Source: Capra hircus (taxonomy: Eukaryota; Chordata; Mammalia; Artiodactyla; Bovidae). From it: a DNA stretch of 64,000 nucleotides. This document shows, piece by piece, positions 1 through 9,167 of the stretch. The stretch covers positions 16,014,001 through 16,078,000 of the forward strand of contig NC_030813.1 in assembly GCF_001704415.2 (NCBI RefSeq). Direction: 5' to 3'. The notes under the pieces were generated by a model, which worked only from the letters and a program-made list of their open reading frames with translations, did no database searches and was not told the DNA's origin. The position numbers and the translations under genes are program-made. Within the stretch, counting starts at the first letter, position 1, and the number at the start of each line of letters is the position of its first letter.

Positions 1-608
1 TACAAGTTAGCGTTTTTAGCGTTTTTGGATATATACCCAGAAGTGGAAGTGTAGTATATGGTAGCTCTGTTTTTAATTTTTTGAGGACCCTCATACCAGG
101 GTTCCTCTTTAATCTGTAAATAATTTCACCTGGCTGCTCCCCACCTTTCCTACTTTGCTCGCTCCTCAGCTTTGGAGGGCATCCGCCTCGTGTCTTAACA
201 CTCTTTGGGAAGCTCCAAGCGCTGTAGACACATGCTGGCACTGCCTCCCTTCAAGGTGCAGCGACACGGAGGGAAGTGTTACGGGGTAGTTCCCGTGTCT
301 GCCCTAAGAAGGTCTCTGCTGATTCAAAGAAACTTCTTAGGCGTTCCCCATAATAATCCCTTTAGGTTTTCCATGTCATTATTCTGTGTTTTAAAAAAGC
401 TAACAAAAACCTGTTCAAACTCTTACTTCTTTGAACTGTAATAATTTGGATGTTTAAAAGTCAGATATTGTATTGTATAAATTCTTGCTTAATTTAAATA
501 AGTTGTTTCATTAGACATTTTATAATAAAATTTTCCCTCAATTATCTGAAACTTTAGATACTAAGTACCTTATTTTCATTTCTAAATAACTTTTGGGGTC
601 CTTTTTAG
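1..608 (+). other. CASP6: CASP6 intron, 3' part, entering from the left edge
   Basis: This is the intron upstream of the first visible CASP6 exon. It ends in a pyrimidine run and AG at 607-608. About 22-110 is an old L1 piece in reverse orientation, resembling the ORF2 text around 'tatacccagaagtgg'. The stretch 120-440 is locally GC-rich with a short open frame, but it has no recognisable protein similarity or splice logic, so I do not call it coding. Confidence 0.7.
22..110 (-). repeat. L1 ORF2 fragment, old
   Basis: The + strand matches the reverse complement of the L1 ORF2 segment that contains 'tatacccagaagtgg' and 'tatggtagctctg'. It is truncated on both sides and carries many substitutions. 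The same L1 segment recurs at 26410-26460 and 30490-30540. Confidence 0.6.
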
Positions 609-784
609 CATCAACTGCTAGCCACGTAGATGCAGATTGCTTTTTGTGTGTTTTCCTGAGTCACGGTGAAGGCAACCACATCTACGCATATGATGCCAAA
701 ATTGAAATTCAGACGTTAACAGGCTTGTTCAAAGGAGACAAGTGTCAGAGCCTGGTTGGAAAACCCAAGATATTTATCATTCAG
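609..784 (+). CDS. CASP6: CASP6 exon with catalytic His
   Basis: The acceptor AG is at 607-608 and the donor GT at 785-786 (gtaaga). The exon is 176 nt. It opens with two bases that complete a split codon and ends exactly after Gln161. It encodes the end of the large subunit, with DADCFLCVFLSHGEGN followed by the highly conserved IYAYDAKIEIQTLTGLFKGD segment. The catalytic His is at 662-664. A longer open frame runs into the intron at both ends, but similarity stops at the splice sites. Confidence 0.97.
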
Positions 785-3700
785 GTAAGACTGATTACGT
801 TATAATCTTAATTATAAAGGCCATAGTTCTATACATGTGATTAGAAAGAACTAAAGCTGATTTTGGAAGTTAACTTTCTCCAGTAATCGGAAAAGGCCCT
901 TTTTGAATCCTAGCCAATCAGAGTTGCAGCTTCAGCTGTTAGTGGTAGTTCTTTAACATAAAGATGCTCAGAATCTTTATTACTTGGAACTGACTCAAAA
1001 TAATGAATATTACTTGGCAATGACTCCCTGGCCCAGCCCAGTGTCAAGGTAGGGCCTCTGGAGAAGGTGTCTACTGATGGACCACGGCAGTGGGGCACTG
1101 CCTGTTCAGACCAGGTTTGGTCTGGTAGCTGGAGAACATGCCAGCCAGTGAGGAGAAGGTGGGCATGAAGACTTCTAGTTCCAGCTAGACTTCTAGTCCT
1201 TTCACGTTTTCCCTTAGGCCAAGATGGGTCTAGCCGCTGCCCAACTTGTAGTAAGAATAAAAATATTTTGGGAGGCCTGAATAACATCCCCTTTGTTACC
1301 TCAGTAGGGATTTCTGGGAAAAAATGAGAATTCCTGATGTTGCTGGGCTGCATGAAGGACCCGGGCACCTTTCACACCCCGCCATTCCTTGAGAGAGGGA
1401 GTAGGGGGCTACTTAAAAAAAAAGTCAAGGATGACTCCCTGGTTTCTTGTTTGGACTGTGGCACTGGGGCGTCTGTGAGATGTGTTGGAAATACAGGTCG
1501 AAACTGAGACAGGCGGCCTAGGCTAGAGAAGTTAGTTGGGAGTAACGAGGGGGTGGATGGTAATGGAGACAGGTGGCCCGGGTTAGAGAATTACACTGGG
1601 ACAGTGATGAGCGGATAGAGGGTTCTGGGAGGCATGGGAGTGGATGAGCTCCTCCGTGTCAAGGATCCCCTGAAGAAGGCGTATAGAGGGAATTCCTTTG
1701 CGGCCCATTGACAGCACTCAGTGCCATCGCTGCCAGGGCTCCAGCTTCAGTCCCTGTTGGAAAACTAAGACCCCACGAGCTGCGTGGTGCCACCAAAAAC
1801 AAGTGGAGAACAGAACTGAGGGATGCTGATGAGGAATGGGCAGAGGGAAGACAATGAGGAGGACACCTCAGAAGAACAGGAGAAAAATCACAAGAATGAT
1901 GGGTGATTGTTTATGAAAAAGGGAGTAGCCAGCACCATCAGGCACCAAAGCAAGGAAAATGTTTTGCCAAGTTATTTGATTTCTCTATGCCTCAGATTCT
2001 TCACAACAGGCACACTGCCTCATAGGGTGACTGAGAGGATAAGATGACGTGGCCTAAGATGAAAAACGCTTTGAACAGTGCCGAGGAAGTGGCCCACCCC
2101 CAGCCAGTAAAGGCCGGCTCTTATGCTTACTGCCGTTGATTTGGCAAGTGATGGCATTGAGTTCCACATGCTCTACATTCCATGTAGGAAGACAGTAGAA
2201 AAGGTCTGAAAATAAGCCTGATAGTACAAAATAAGATTAAAATCTCCCTGTAAAAATAGGGTATTAGGAATCTTGTTTATCTGGTAACTCTGAAATCCAT
2301 CTGAATGTTTCTTTTAAAGCTTATAATTCTTCAGCCATTTCAGAATTGATGGACACATTTATAATACTACAGCAGAATCTTGTTAGAGCACTGTGCTAAG
2401 TTTACGAGGGCTGCCAGAACAGAGTACAGGCATACCTCGCTTTATTGTACTTTGCGTATTTTTACACTTTTGCTTTTTAAAAACTGAAGGTCTATGGCAA
2501 CCCTGCGTTGATGCCATTTTTCCAACAGCATTTGCTCACTTTGTGTCTCTGTGTCCCATTTGGGTAACATTATATTTCACACTTTTAAAATATTATTTGT
2601 CATGATGATCTGTGATTTTTGACATTACTATTGTAAAAAGATTATGGCTAGCTGAAGATTCAGGTGATGGTCAGCATTGTTTAGCAATAGAGTATTTAAT
2701 TAAGGTCTGTCCTTTTTTTTTAGAATTAATGCTACTGCACACTTTAATAGACTACAGTATAGTATAGACATAACTTTTATATGCACTGCTGCTGCTAAGT
2801 CACTTGCCGTGTCCAACTCTGTGCGACCCCATAGACAGCAGCCCACCAGGCTCCCCTGTCCCTGGGATTCTCCAGGCAAGAACACTGGAGTGGGTTGCCA
2901 TTTCCTTCTCCAATGCATGAGAGTGAAAAGTGAAAGTGAAGTTGCTCAGTCGTGTCCAACTCTCAGCGACCCCGTGGACTGCAGCCCACCAGGCTCCTCC
3001 ATCCATGGGATTTTCCAGGCAAGAGTACTGGAGTGGGGTGTCCTATGCACTAGGAAACAAAAAAATTCACGTGACTTGCTCTGTAGCAATATTCGCCCTG
3101 TTGTAGTGGTCTGGAACTGAAGCTGCAGTATCTCTGAGGTCTGCCTGCACAAAGACTGGGTGGCTTAGACAACGGAAGTTTATTTTCTTGCAGCCCAAGA
3201 TCAAGGTGTCAGCAGGGTTGATTTCTGAGGCCTCTCTCCTTGGATGGGAGGTGGATTCTCATCTCTTTTGTCTTCACGTGGGCTTTTCCCTGTGCTGTCT
3301 GTACCCTGGCCTCTTTTTATAAGGACACCAGTCATAGGGGGTTAGGGCCCACCAATAGTCCTCATTTTACCTTAACTACCTCTTTAAAGACCGTATCACC
3401 ATATACAGTTACCTTTGAAATATTGGAGGCTATATGTTTTATATTGAAGCCCTCAGTATATAAATGGGGGTGGGACCTATTGACTGAAAGAAGACCAAAC
3501 TCCCAGGGAGAAGGACCCTGCCAAAAAATAAATAAATAAACGGAGTGGGGACAAAAAGCCCGTAATAGTCATTTAATGTTAGCCTTTGTATGAGTCAGAA
3601 TTAGTAAGAATTTGAGCCCTCGCTTTAAAGTGGGAGCAGAAGGAAGGAGGCACATTGATAATGACTCTCAGGTCAGGTGGTGTCATTTTGACTCTTAAAA

Positions 3701-5208
3701 GCAGCTTGGCAAGGAAAACCCAAGCTGGGAATATATTACTTGATTACATAGAAACACTTAGGGACGTACTGTAATTTTCTAAAAGAAGGGGTGGCTCTTG
3801 GTGCCGTGGTGTGTGTAATGCAGAAGAAACTTTAAAGCCACAGATGTTTTCTCCTCTACAGTATACCTTTCGATCAACATAATTTGGTGTCTAGTTGAGG
3901 ATGCCAGTTTTTTAAATCATCAACTAGGAGAAAACGTAAGTAGGAAAAAAAAGAACTGTCGGCTTTGGCCTACTCTAAACCTGAATGCATTGTTTCTGAA
4001 ATGCCTATAAAGTGGATTTTGTTGATGCTGCTGTAAAGGCGTACTGAATTACACATTCACTGTGAACGTGAAGCACGGGGAAGAACAGGTAACTAAAGGA
4101 GGGGATTTTCCTCCTCGTCCCGTAGGCGTGTCGGGGCAGCCAGCACGACGTGCCAGTCATCCCTCTGGATGCAGTTGATCATGGGACAGACATGCTGGGT
4201 GCCAACGTGACCCAGGTGGACGCAGCCTCGGTTTATACACTTCCTGCTGGAGCCGACTTCCTCATGTGCTACTCCGTGGCAGAAGGTGTGTGGGTGTTTA
4301 ATACAAATGTATAATTGGCTTTCTTGGCTAAGTTTCTGTATGTTTCATCCCGGCTTGATTTAGGTGAGGTCTTTCTAATGGGACATGAGATCTGGTCGTG
4401 AAGCTCACAAGCTTAATGGACATCTTGGGCCATGTGATCAGAGTGACATTTGAAAAATCCTTCCTGAAAACTACTATATGTTAAATAAAGCTCTAAGGCT
4501 GATTATATTGAATATCTTAGCAGCAGAATGTGTCAGTGATAGTGATACCATTTTTTATAGTTAACACTTGTAGAAAACATTGTTGAAAAAAAATTTTTTA
4601 AGTGTGGCATCTAAACCAGGGAAGTCCCTGAAAAATATTTTGATGACACTTGTTCTCTATTGTAGTAAATAATTTTATGTTTTTCTTTTTTCTAATCACT
4701 GGTCTCAAAAATCATTGCCTAGTTTACTACTAGCTTGGGAAGTTTTAGCAAGTGGAGAAAATTACATAGCATCAACACCATTTTTATAGAACTGTGTGGA
4801 ATTAATCTTTTTTTCCACATGAGAAGAGTCAGCAGAGAAAAAATTTTAAACTGTATCATGGACACATCTTAGTCTCACCCAATGATTTTTGAAAACTTGG
4901 ACTTGAAAAGTGATTTTCTGTCACAGTCGGTAACCAGGAAACTTCAGTGGCTTCTTCTGTCTTTTTCAGGTTATTATTCTCATCGGGAAACTGTGAATGG
5001 TTCATGGTATATTCAAGATTTGTGTGAGATGCTGGGGAAATTCGGCTCCTCTTTGGAGTTTACAGAACTCCTCACTCTGGTGAACAGGAAGGTTTCTCAG
5101 CGCCGAGTAGACTTTTGCAGAGACCCAAGTGCGATTGGAAAGAAGCAGGTTCCCTGCTTTGCCTCAATGCTAACTAAAAAGCTGCACTTCTCTCCAAAAT
5201 CTAAATGA
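609..5208 (+). CDS. CASP6: Caspase-6, last three coding exons (5' part outside window)
   Basis: Caspase-6 is a cytosolic and nuclear cysteine protease (peptidase family C14) that cleaves after Asp. It is an apoptotic effector that cuts nuclear lamins and other substrates, and it has roles in neurons and inflammation. The three exons 609-784, 4126-4285 and 4970-5208 join in frame, with phases matching at each junction. They give residues 103-293 if the protein has the usual 293 residues. Visible elements are the catalytic His in SHGEGN (codon 662-664, His121), the active-site QACRG split by an intron after Gln (Cys163, codon 4129-4131), the intersubunit linker with Asp179 (DAVD) and Asp193 (TQVD), and the small-subunit core through the C-terminal KLHFSPKSK. 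All visible splice sites are GT-AG and no disabling change is seen. The large-subunit N-terminus and prodomain lie left of the window. The TQVD site differs from human TEVD. Confidence 0.97.
1965..2105 (+). repeat. MIR SINE
   Basis: The text follows the MIR core and 3' half: the 'gatttctctatgcctcag' part, then 'gtgactgagaggataagatga' and a tail resembling 'gctttgaacagtgcc'. It is heavily diverged, as expected for an old mammalian SINE. Confidence 0.65.
2427..3147 (+). mobile_element. Tigger-type (Tc1/mariner superfamily) DNA transposon relic
   Basis: The left terminal inverted repeat reads caggcatacctcg (2427-2439). The right end reads tgaggtctgcctg (3135-3147), its inverse with two mismatches. 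Internal text such as 'ctatggcaaccctgcgt' and 'ccaacagcatttgctcac' is typical of Tigger-derived elements. A TA precedes the left end; the right-hand TA has decayed to CA. It is non-coding and interrupted by a BOV-A2. Confidence 0.75.
2788..3043 (-). mobile_element. BOV-A2 SINE inside Tigger
   Basis: This is a dimer of two BovA units in reverse orientation: a (GCT)n end, two 'gtgtccaactct' halves and two 'ccaggcaagar(a/t)actggagtgg' halves joined by 'gtgaaaagtgaaagtgaag'. Flanking 8-bp repeats tatgcact at 2780-2787 and 3044-3051 are its target-site duplication. Confidence 0.9.
4126..4285 (+). CDS. CASP6: CASP6 exon with catalytic Cys and intersubunit linker
   Basis: The acceptor AG is at 4124-4125 and the donor GT at 4286-4287. 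The exon is 160 nt, starts in phase 0 and leaves one base of a Gly codon. It begins ACRG, so the catalytic Cys163 is codon 4129-4131. The linker follows, with Asp179 in DAVD and Asp193 in TQVD (codon 4219-4221). Then comes the start of the small subunit, AASVYTLPAGADFLMCYSVAE. The linker (HGTDMLGANV) is the least conserved part. Gln at the P3 position of the self-cleavage site replaces the human Glu. Confidence 0.97.
4286..4969 (+). other. CASP6: Last CASP6 intron
   Basis: A 684-nt GT-AG intron, AT-rich, with no repeat or RNA gene I can recognise. Confidence 0.85.
4970..5208 (+). CDS. CASP6: CASP6 last coding exon and stop
   Basis: The acceptor AG at 4968-4969 follows a pyrimidine run (cttctgtctttttcag). 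The exon starts with the last two bases of the Gly codon and reads GYYSHRETVNGSWYIQDLCEML onward through TELLTLVNRKVSQRRVDFC and KKQVPCFASMLTKKLHF to a TGA at 5206-5208. It has 78 full codons plus stop, bringing the protein to 293 residues. It encodes most of the small subunit and its substrate-pocket loops. An open frame extends upstream from 4882, but that part is intron. Confidence 0.97.
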
Positions 5209-5530
5209 TAGGTGCTATTTTGTTTTATGTATTCAAAATAGATTTTCTCTTTTCATATAAAGGAGTATCACTTGGTTGAAGCAATTTAAATGGTACAGCA
5301 ATTTTAAATGTTTTAAGCTTTAATAACTTAAAATAGTTCATATTGGACATGGTGAAGGGGTTTTGATATATGGAGAAATGAAATCCTCAGGGAATTCCTA
5401 CAGATAAAAATCCACAAGCATTTGTAATACTAGACTTTTGTAGTAAATTGCAAGTTTACTCAATCTCTGGCTGATTTAACTTGTATTTTGTGACTTTTTT
5501 TTTAAATAAAACTTCGTAATGTTTTTAAGG
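5209..5530 (+). other. CASP6: CASP6 3' UTR with polyadenylation signal
   Basis: AT-rich non-coding sequence follows the stop. The best polyadenylation hexamer is AATAAA at 5505-5510, after a T run, so cleavage is expected near 5525-5535. No other consensus AATAAA lies between the stop and this one. The transcript end is inferred; a more distal signal cannot be excluded. Confidence 0.6.
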
Positions 5531-5897
5531 GCTTTTGAAATCTAAGAACTGGTTTTCCTTTAATATTTGAAATTTTTTCATTAAATTTTTCTAATTTCCA
5601 TTCTTACTTGAATAATTTATAGATGGCTTGGTTTTACATGGTCATAAAATTAATCTACATATGAATTACCACTTTTTTGTATAAGACTAAGTGTTTAAAA
5701 AAAAAGCCTTCAAGAACTATTATGTGGCATTTTGAAGAAGAAATATAAAGTAGTTAATTCTTAGTAGAGGCCACAAACCTGCAAAGTTTGATTCTGTCAG
5801 TGTCTTGAATGGTAAGTTATTGTACACTGTCTGGTAGTCCCACTCACAGACCGTCGTCATATTTACGGAATAATGGATGTTGCTATTGTTTTTGGCA

Positions 5898-6005
5898 GTG
5901 CTATGCAGCATGTGGAATCTTAGTTCCCAGATGAGGGACTGAGCCCACGCCCCCTGCAGTGGAAGTACAGAGTCTTAACTACTGGACTGCCTGGGGAGCC
6001 CCAGG
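5898..6005 (-). repeat. CHR-type tRNA-derived SINE fragment
   Basis: It reads as the reverse complement of the cetartiodactyl tRNA-derived SINE: 'ggaatcttagttccc', then 'ctgcagtggaagtacagagtc' and 'ctactggactgcc'. The tRNA-like promoter half is present and the tail is missing. Confidence 0.7.
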
Positions 6006-7102
6006 TGGTATTTTTAAGATTCAGCTCTTACTGAATATGATATGTAAAATTTGAGTAATATGCTTTGTTAGTAATCTGCCAGAGGCCGAAGATGGTTAAC
6101 AGTCTGGGTTTTGATAACAAACTTGGGACCTGCTAGTTCAGCAGTAGTTTGTGCTATTTCAGGTACAGTTCAGAACATGTGCCAACTATATGCCAAGGTC
6201 AGTGGGGCATTCATCCCTTTTCCTGTGGTCATGGCAGGGGTTCCACTGTCAGTTGAACAGTTTACCTTTAGCTTCTGACCCTCAGGTGCTGCTGTCTCCA
6301 TAGCTCTTCTTGCAAGGGTGAATGGCTATAGAAACTCCTCAGCTCATCCAGTGAGCACAGGCCCAGCCCTCTAGGCAAAGATTATATACCGCTGCTTACC
6401 TAAGTTAGCTGATGTTATTAAAAAGCTCAACCCCTGCCACCCACCACATGCATACACACACATTTTTTTTTCCTTCAGTGATCAGTCAGAGGGTTTATTT
6501 GAAAAAAATCCTCTTGTTCAGATGCAGTGCCACTGGTACCAATGTATCTGGGTACCAAAGTGCCATCAAATCTGAGCTGTGGAAACAATAGGGACACAGC
6601 TGAATTTTGTTTATAACAGTTGTCTCAGGATAAGACAACCCTTTCGAAATAAAATTAACATGCAATTTCTTTGGAATCCTTTAGTTTTGGTTTCAGTCTG
6701 TTTAACTTGGAACTTGAGTAGAAAGATCATACTCTGTGTGTTAATAAATGATGTCTCTAATCAATAACGTTTTAACATACATGACATCTCCCATTTGAGC
6801 AACTACAGTTTAAGTACTAAAAAAGGTCAGAATGTCCTGCCTCTGATCACTGAGCTGTCATCCCTGGTGCTCAGAAATCAGTTTCACCTGTGACAAAAAA
6901 AGTACAATGTGACCTATGCGCAGCTCCTTCTCTGAAGAATTCAACTCTATTTTAAAAGACTATTTTACTTTGTAAAGTGGGATGACACTAATCAAAGGGA
7001 GCTGTCTTTACTAAGAATTCATTCATTTTTCACATGACAAATTTTCTGAAGCTCTAAAGACACAGAAGTATTCTTTGATAATTGTCTTTCACATCCTTTT
7101 TC

Positions 7103-7298
7103 AGAGGTCAGTAAAATTTTTCTGTACAGGGCCAGAGATGAACTGTGTTGGGCTTTGCAGGCCACACTGCTGCAATCAAACCTTGATTCTGTATTGTGAG
7201 AACAGCCATAGACCGTGCATCAGTGTTCATACTTTACTAAACTAAAATTTTATTTACAAAAACAAGCATAGGTATTAGTTTGCCAACCCCTGCTCTAG
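7103..7298 (+). mobile_element. hAT-like non-autonomous DNA transposon relic
   Basis: It starts near 'cagaggtcagtaaa' and ends 'gtttgccaacccctg', which are rough inverse ends (CAGNGGTNNGCAAA type). Internal text 'ctgtacagggccagagatg' and 'tttatttacaaaaacaagc' is typical of common mammalian hAT/Charlie-derived repeats. The family name is not certain. Confidence 0.55.
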
Positions 7299-7424
7299 TC
7301 TACCCCTCTTCCCAGGGTTTCCTTTAGACTGTTTGAGAATTCAGAAGCCATCCTTTCTCTTGCCTATTCCCAGCTTTCTCCCAGCTCTATACCTGAAAAT
7401 GCCATAGATGCCTGTCTCTCTCAG

Positions 7425-7500
7425 GTATGTCATAGGGGCCAGGCATTCTTCTTGATGCTGGGGATGGAAGCATCAGTGAATTCAGCACAGCAAACGGCAC
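7425..7500. repeat. L2/MIR-like fragment
   Basis: 'ccaggcattcttcttgatgctggggatg' followed by 'agtgaattcagcacagc' resembles the widespread ancient-repeat phrase 'ccaggcactgttctaggtgctggggatacagcagtgaac'. It is short and the assignment is weak. Confidence 0.4.
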
Positions 7501-7964
7501 TCCCAAGAGGTAAGGCCCACCTTGCCCAACTGGCTTCTCTTACCTTTCATTGTATTGATGGTCTTGTCCCTTCCTGGGAACAGGGTTCCTCAAAGGCAGA
7601 ACATGTCCTAAGTGCTTGTCATAAGTGCATATTCTTAGCTTGTTAATAAAACACTTAACATACTGCTTATCCAGACTCTGGGTTTCAGAGATACTGATAC
7701 AGACTAGCACCTGGATCACTGGGTGTTGCTCTAATTAAGGTGTTTGAAGTTTGAATCTGATTTGACTGAAAGGTATACCCTTAAAACAGTGTTCTTTCTC
7801 CTAAAGCAAATCTCAGTATCAGGCTGTCATCATTACTGTTCCTGTCCCGTAGTCAATCACTGAAAAGGTGACATCCTAGGTAATGGATTAAACACCATGA
7901 TGAGTTGTACATTTATAAAGATGTATGATCTACTCTGAGTAGGTGCTTAAATCTTTTCTAGCTA

Positions 7965-8092
7965 TGTACACCTGGGCAAATTAACCATGATAAAGTTTAG
8001 TTTCCTTATTGGGATTAAAAACAGCAACCTCATAGGATTATAGGATTACAAATAAGTATTATGTAAAGCGCCTAGAACAATACTTGACAACA
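7965..8092 (+). repeat. MIR SINE
   Basis: It carries 'ctgggcaaattaacc', 'agtttccttattgggatt' and 'tgtaaagcgcctagaacaatac', which follow the MIR 3' half in order. It is cut off at 8092-8093 where BovB sequence begins. Confidence 0.7.
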
Positions 8093-8630
8093 AATGATCC
8101 TTGGAAGAAAAGTTATGACCAACCTAGATAGTATATTGAAAACCAGAGACGTTACTTTGCCAACAAAGGTTCATCTAGTCAAGGCTATGGTTTTTCCAGT
8201 GGTCATATATGGATGTGAGAGTTGGACTGTGAAGAAAGCTGAGCGTCAAAGAATTGATGCTTTTGAACTGTGGTGTTGGAGAAGACTCTTGAGAGTCCCT
8301 TGGACTGCAAAGAGATCCAACCAGTCCATTCTGAAGGAGATCAGCCCTGGGATTTCTTTGGAAGGAATGATGCTGAAGCTGAAACTCCAGTACTTTGGCC
8401 ACCTCATGCGAAGAGGTGACTCATTGGAAAAGACTCTGATGCTGGGAGAGATTGGGGGCAGGGGGAGAAGGGGACGACAGAGGATGAGATGGCTGGATGG
8501 CATCACTGACTCGATGGACGTAAGTCTGAGTGAACTCCAGGAGTTGGTGATGGACAGGGAGGCCTGGCGTGCTGCGATTCATGAGGTCGCAGAGTCGGAC
8601 ACAACTGAGCGACTGAACTGACTGAACTTA
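8093..8630 (+). mobile_element. BovB (RTE) LINE, 3' end
   Basis: A 5'-truncated BovB. It keeps an open frame of 175 codons (8094-8621) covering the conserved C-terminal part of the ORF: VKAMVFPVV.YGCESWTVKKAE, ELWCWRRLLRVPWTAKRSNQSILKEI, then YFGHLMRR. It then runs into the family 3' end with the 'gactgaactgactgaact' tail. The frame is a remnant of a retrotransposon polyprotein, not a host gene. Confidence 0.92.
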
Positions 8631-8959
8631 AGTAAATATTAAGATGAAACATTTCAAGTGACATTTTATAGTTTATCGAATGATAAAAACCTTCCAACTA
8701 CTGTGAATTTAAAAAGAAATTAATGACCAGATGATTTTAAATGAAGCCTAAGAAAGGGCATCCAAGCACACTGACCGTTTCATGTCTGCATGGGAAGAAA
8801 CACGGGACAGGCTGACAAAGCTTCTTAAATGATGAACTGTAACAGCAGCAGCTTTGATTTTGATGGATGCAGCCCAGATCCTTCCAGCAGTAAACCTCAA
8901 TAAGCCGTGAAAATCCACAAACCGAAAATCTCAAATGAGAACATCAAAGAATACCTGTG

Positions 8960-9089
8960 TTTTGCAAGCATTTTTTTTTTATTAACAAGAGATTGAAACA
9001 GTCAAATGCAATGAACTGTGGGATTCAAAAAGTTCCAGTTGCAAAATAAACATATCATGGAAAAATTCACTGACGTTAAAAATGTACGA
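8960..9089 (-). other. MCUB: MCUB 3' UTR with polyadenylation signal
   Basis: Non-coding sequence follows the MCUB stop on the - strand. AATAAA (- strand, + positions 8983-8978) lies about 107 bases beyond the stop and is the only consensus signal close by, so transcript ends near 8960 are likely. The exact end is inferred. Confidence 0.5.
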
Positions 9090-9167
9090 TCACTTCTTTT
9101 CATCGAGTTCCTCTACTTGCATCCGCAAATAGAGAGAGCGGCGCACGTGTCTCAGGGCTTCAGTGGC
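9090..9167 (-). CDS. MCUB: MCUB exon 8, C-terminus and stop
   Basis: The acceptor (ttggacag) ends at 9168. The 78 nt read ATEALRHVRRSLYLRMQVEE then LDEKK and a TGA at 9092-9090. It is short, in frame with exon 7, and its MQVEEL-EK end is the MCUB C-terminus; it brings the coding total to the expected 336 residues with exon 1. The middle (TEALRHVRRSLYLR) is the least conserved part of the protein. Confidence 0.92.
   Translation of the reverse strand, partial: ATEALRHVRRSLYLRMQVEELDEKK

Larger units (their letters stand above)
2392..3475 (-). repeat. MLT1-like (ERVL-MaLR) solitary LTR, split by Tigger
   Basis: Left piece 2392-2426 ('gagggctgccagaacag') and right piece from 3148 ('ctgggtggcttagacaac', 'tataaggacaccagtcat', 'ttagggcccacc') together read as the reverse complement of an MLT1A-type LTR. 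The Tigger at 2427-3147 separates them. No internal retroviral gene is seen. A second copy of the same family, in + orientation, lies at 32553-32876. Confidence 0.7.
785..4125 (+). other. CASP6: CASP6 intron between the Gln161 and Ala162 codons
   Basis: This 3.3-kb intron splits the active-site pentapeptide. Its repeats are a MIR (about 1965-2105) and an MLT1/Tigger/BOV-A2 nest (2392-3475), with an AATA run at 3529-3540. The stretches 785-1960 and 3545-4100 hold nothing I can assign. Confidence 0.85.
5531..8959. other. Intergenic region between the CASP6 and MCUB 3' ends
   Basis: No host gene is visible. It holds a CHR-type SINE (5898-6005), a hAT-like relic (7103-7298), an L2/MIR-like piece (about 7425-7500), a MIR (7965-8092) and a BovB 3' end (8093-8630). 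The stretches 5531-5897 and 6006-7100 hold nothing I can name, apart from short A and T runs. Confidence 0.75.

Noticed and set aside
205..441. 78-codon frame as an earlier CASP6 exon
   Set aside because: The translation does not resemble caspase-6, and no acceptor/donor pair yields a phase compatible with the exon at 609.
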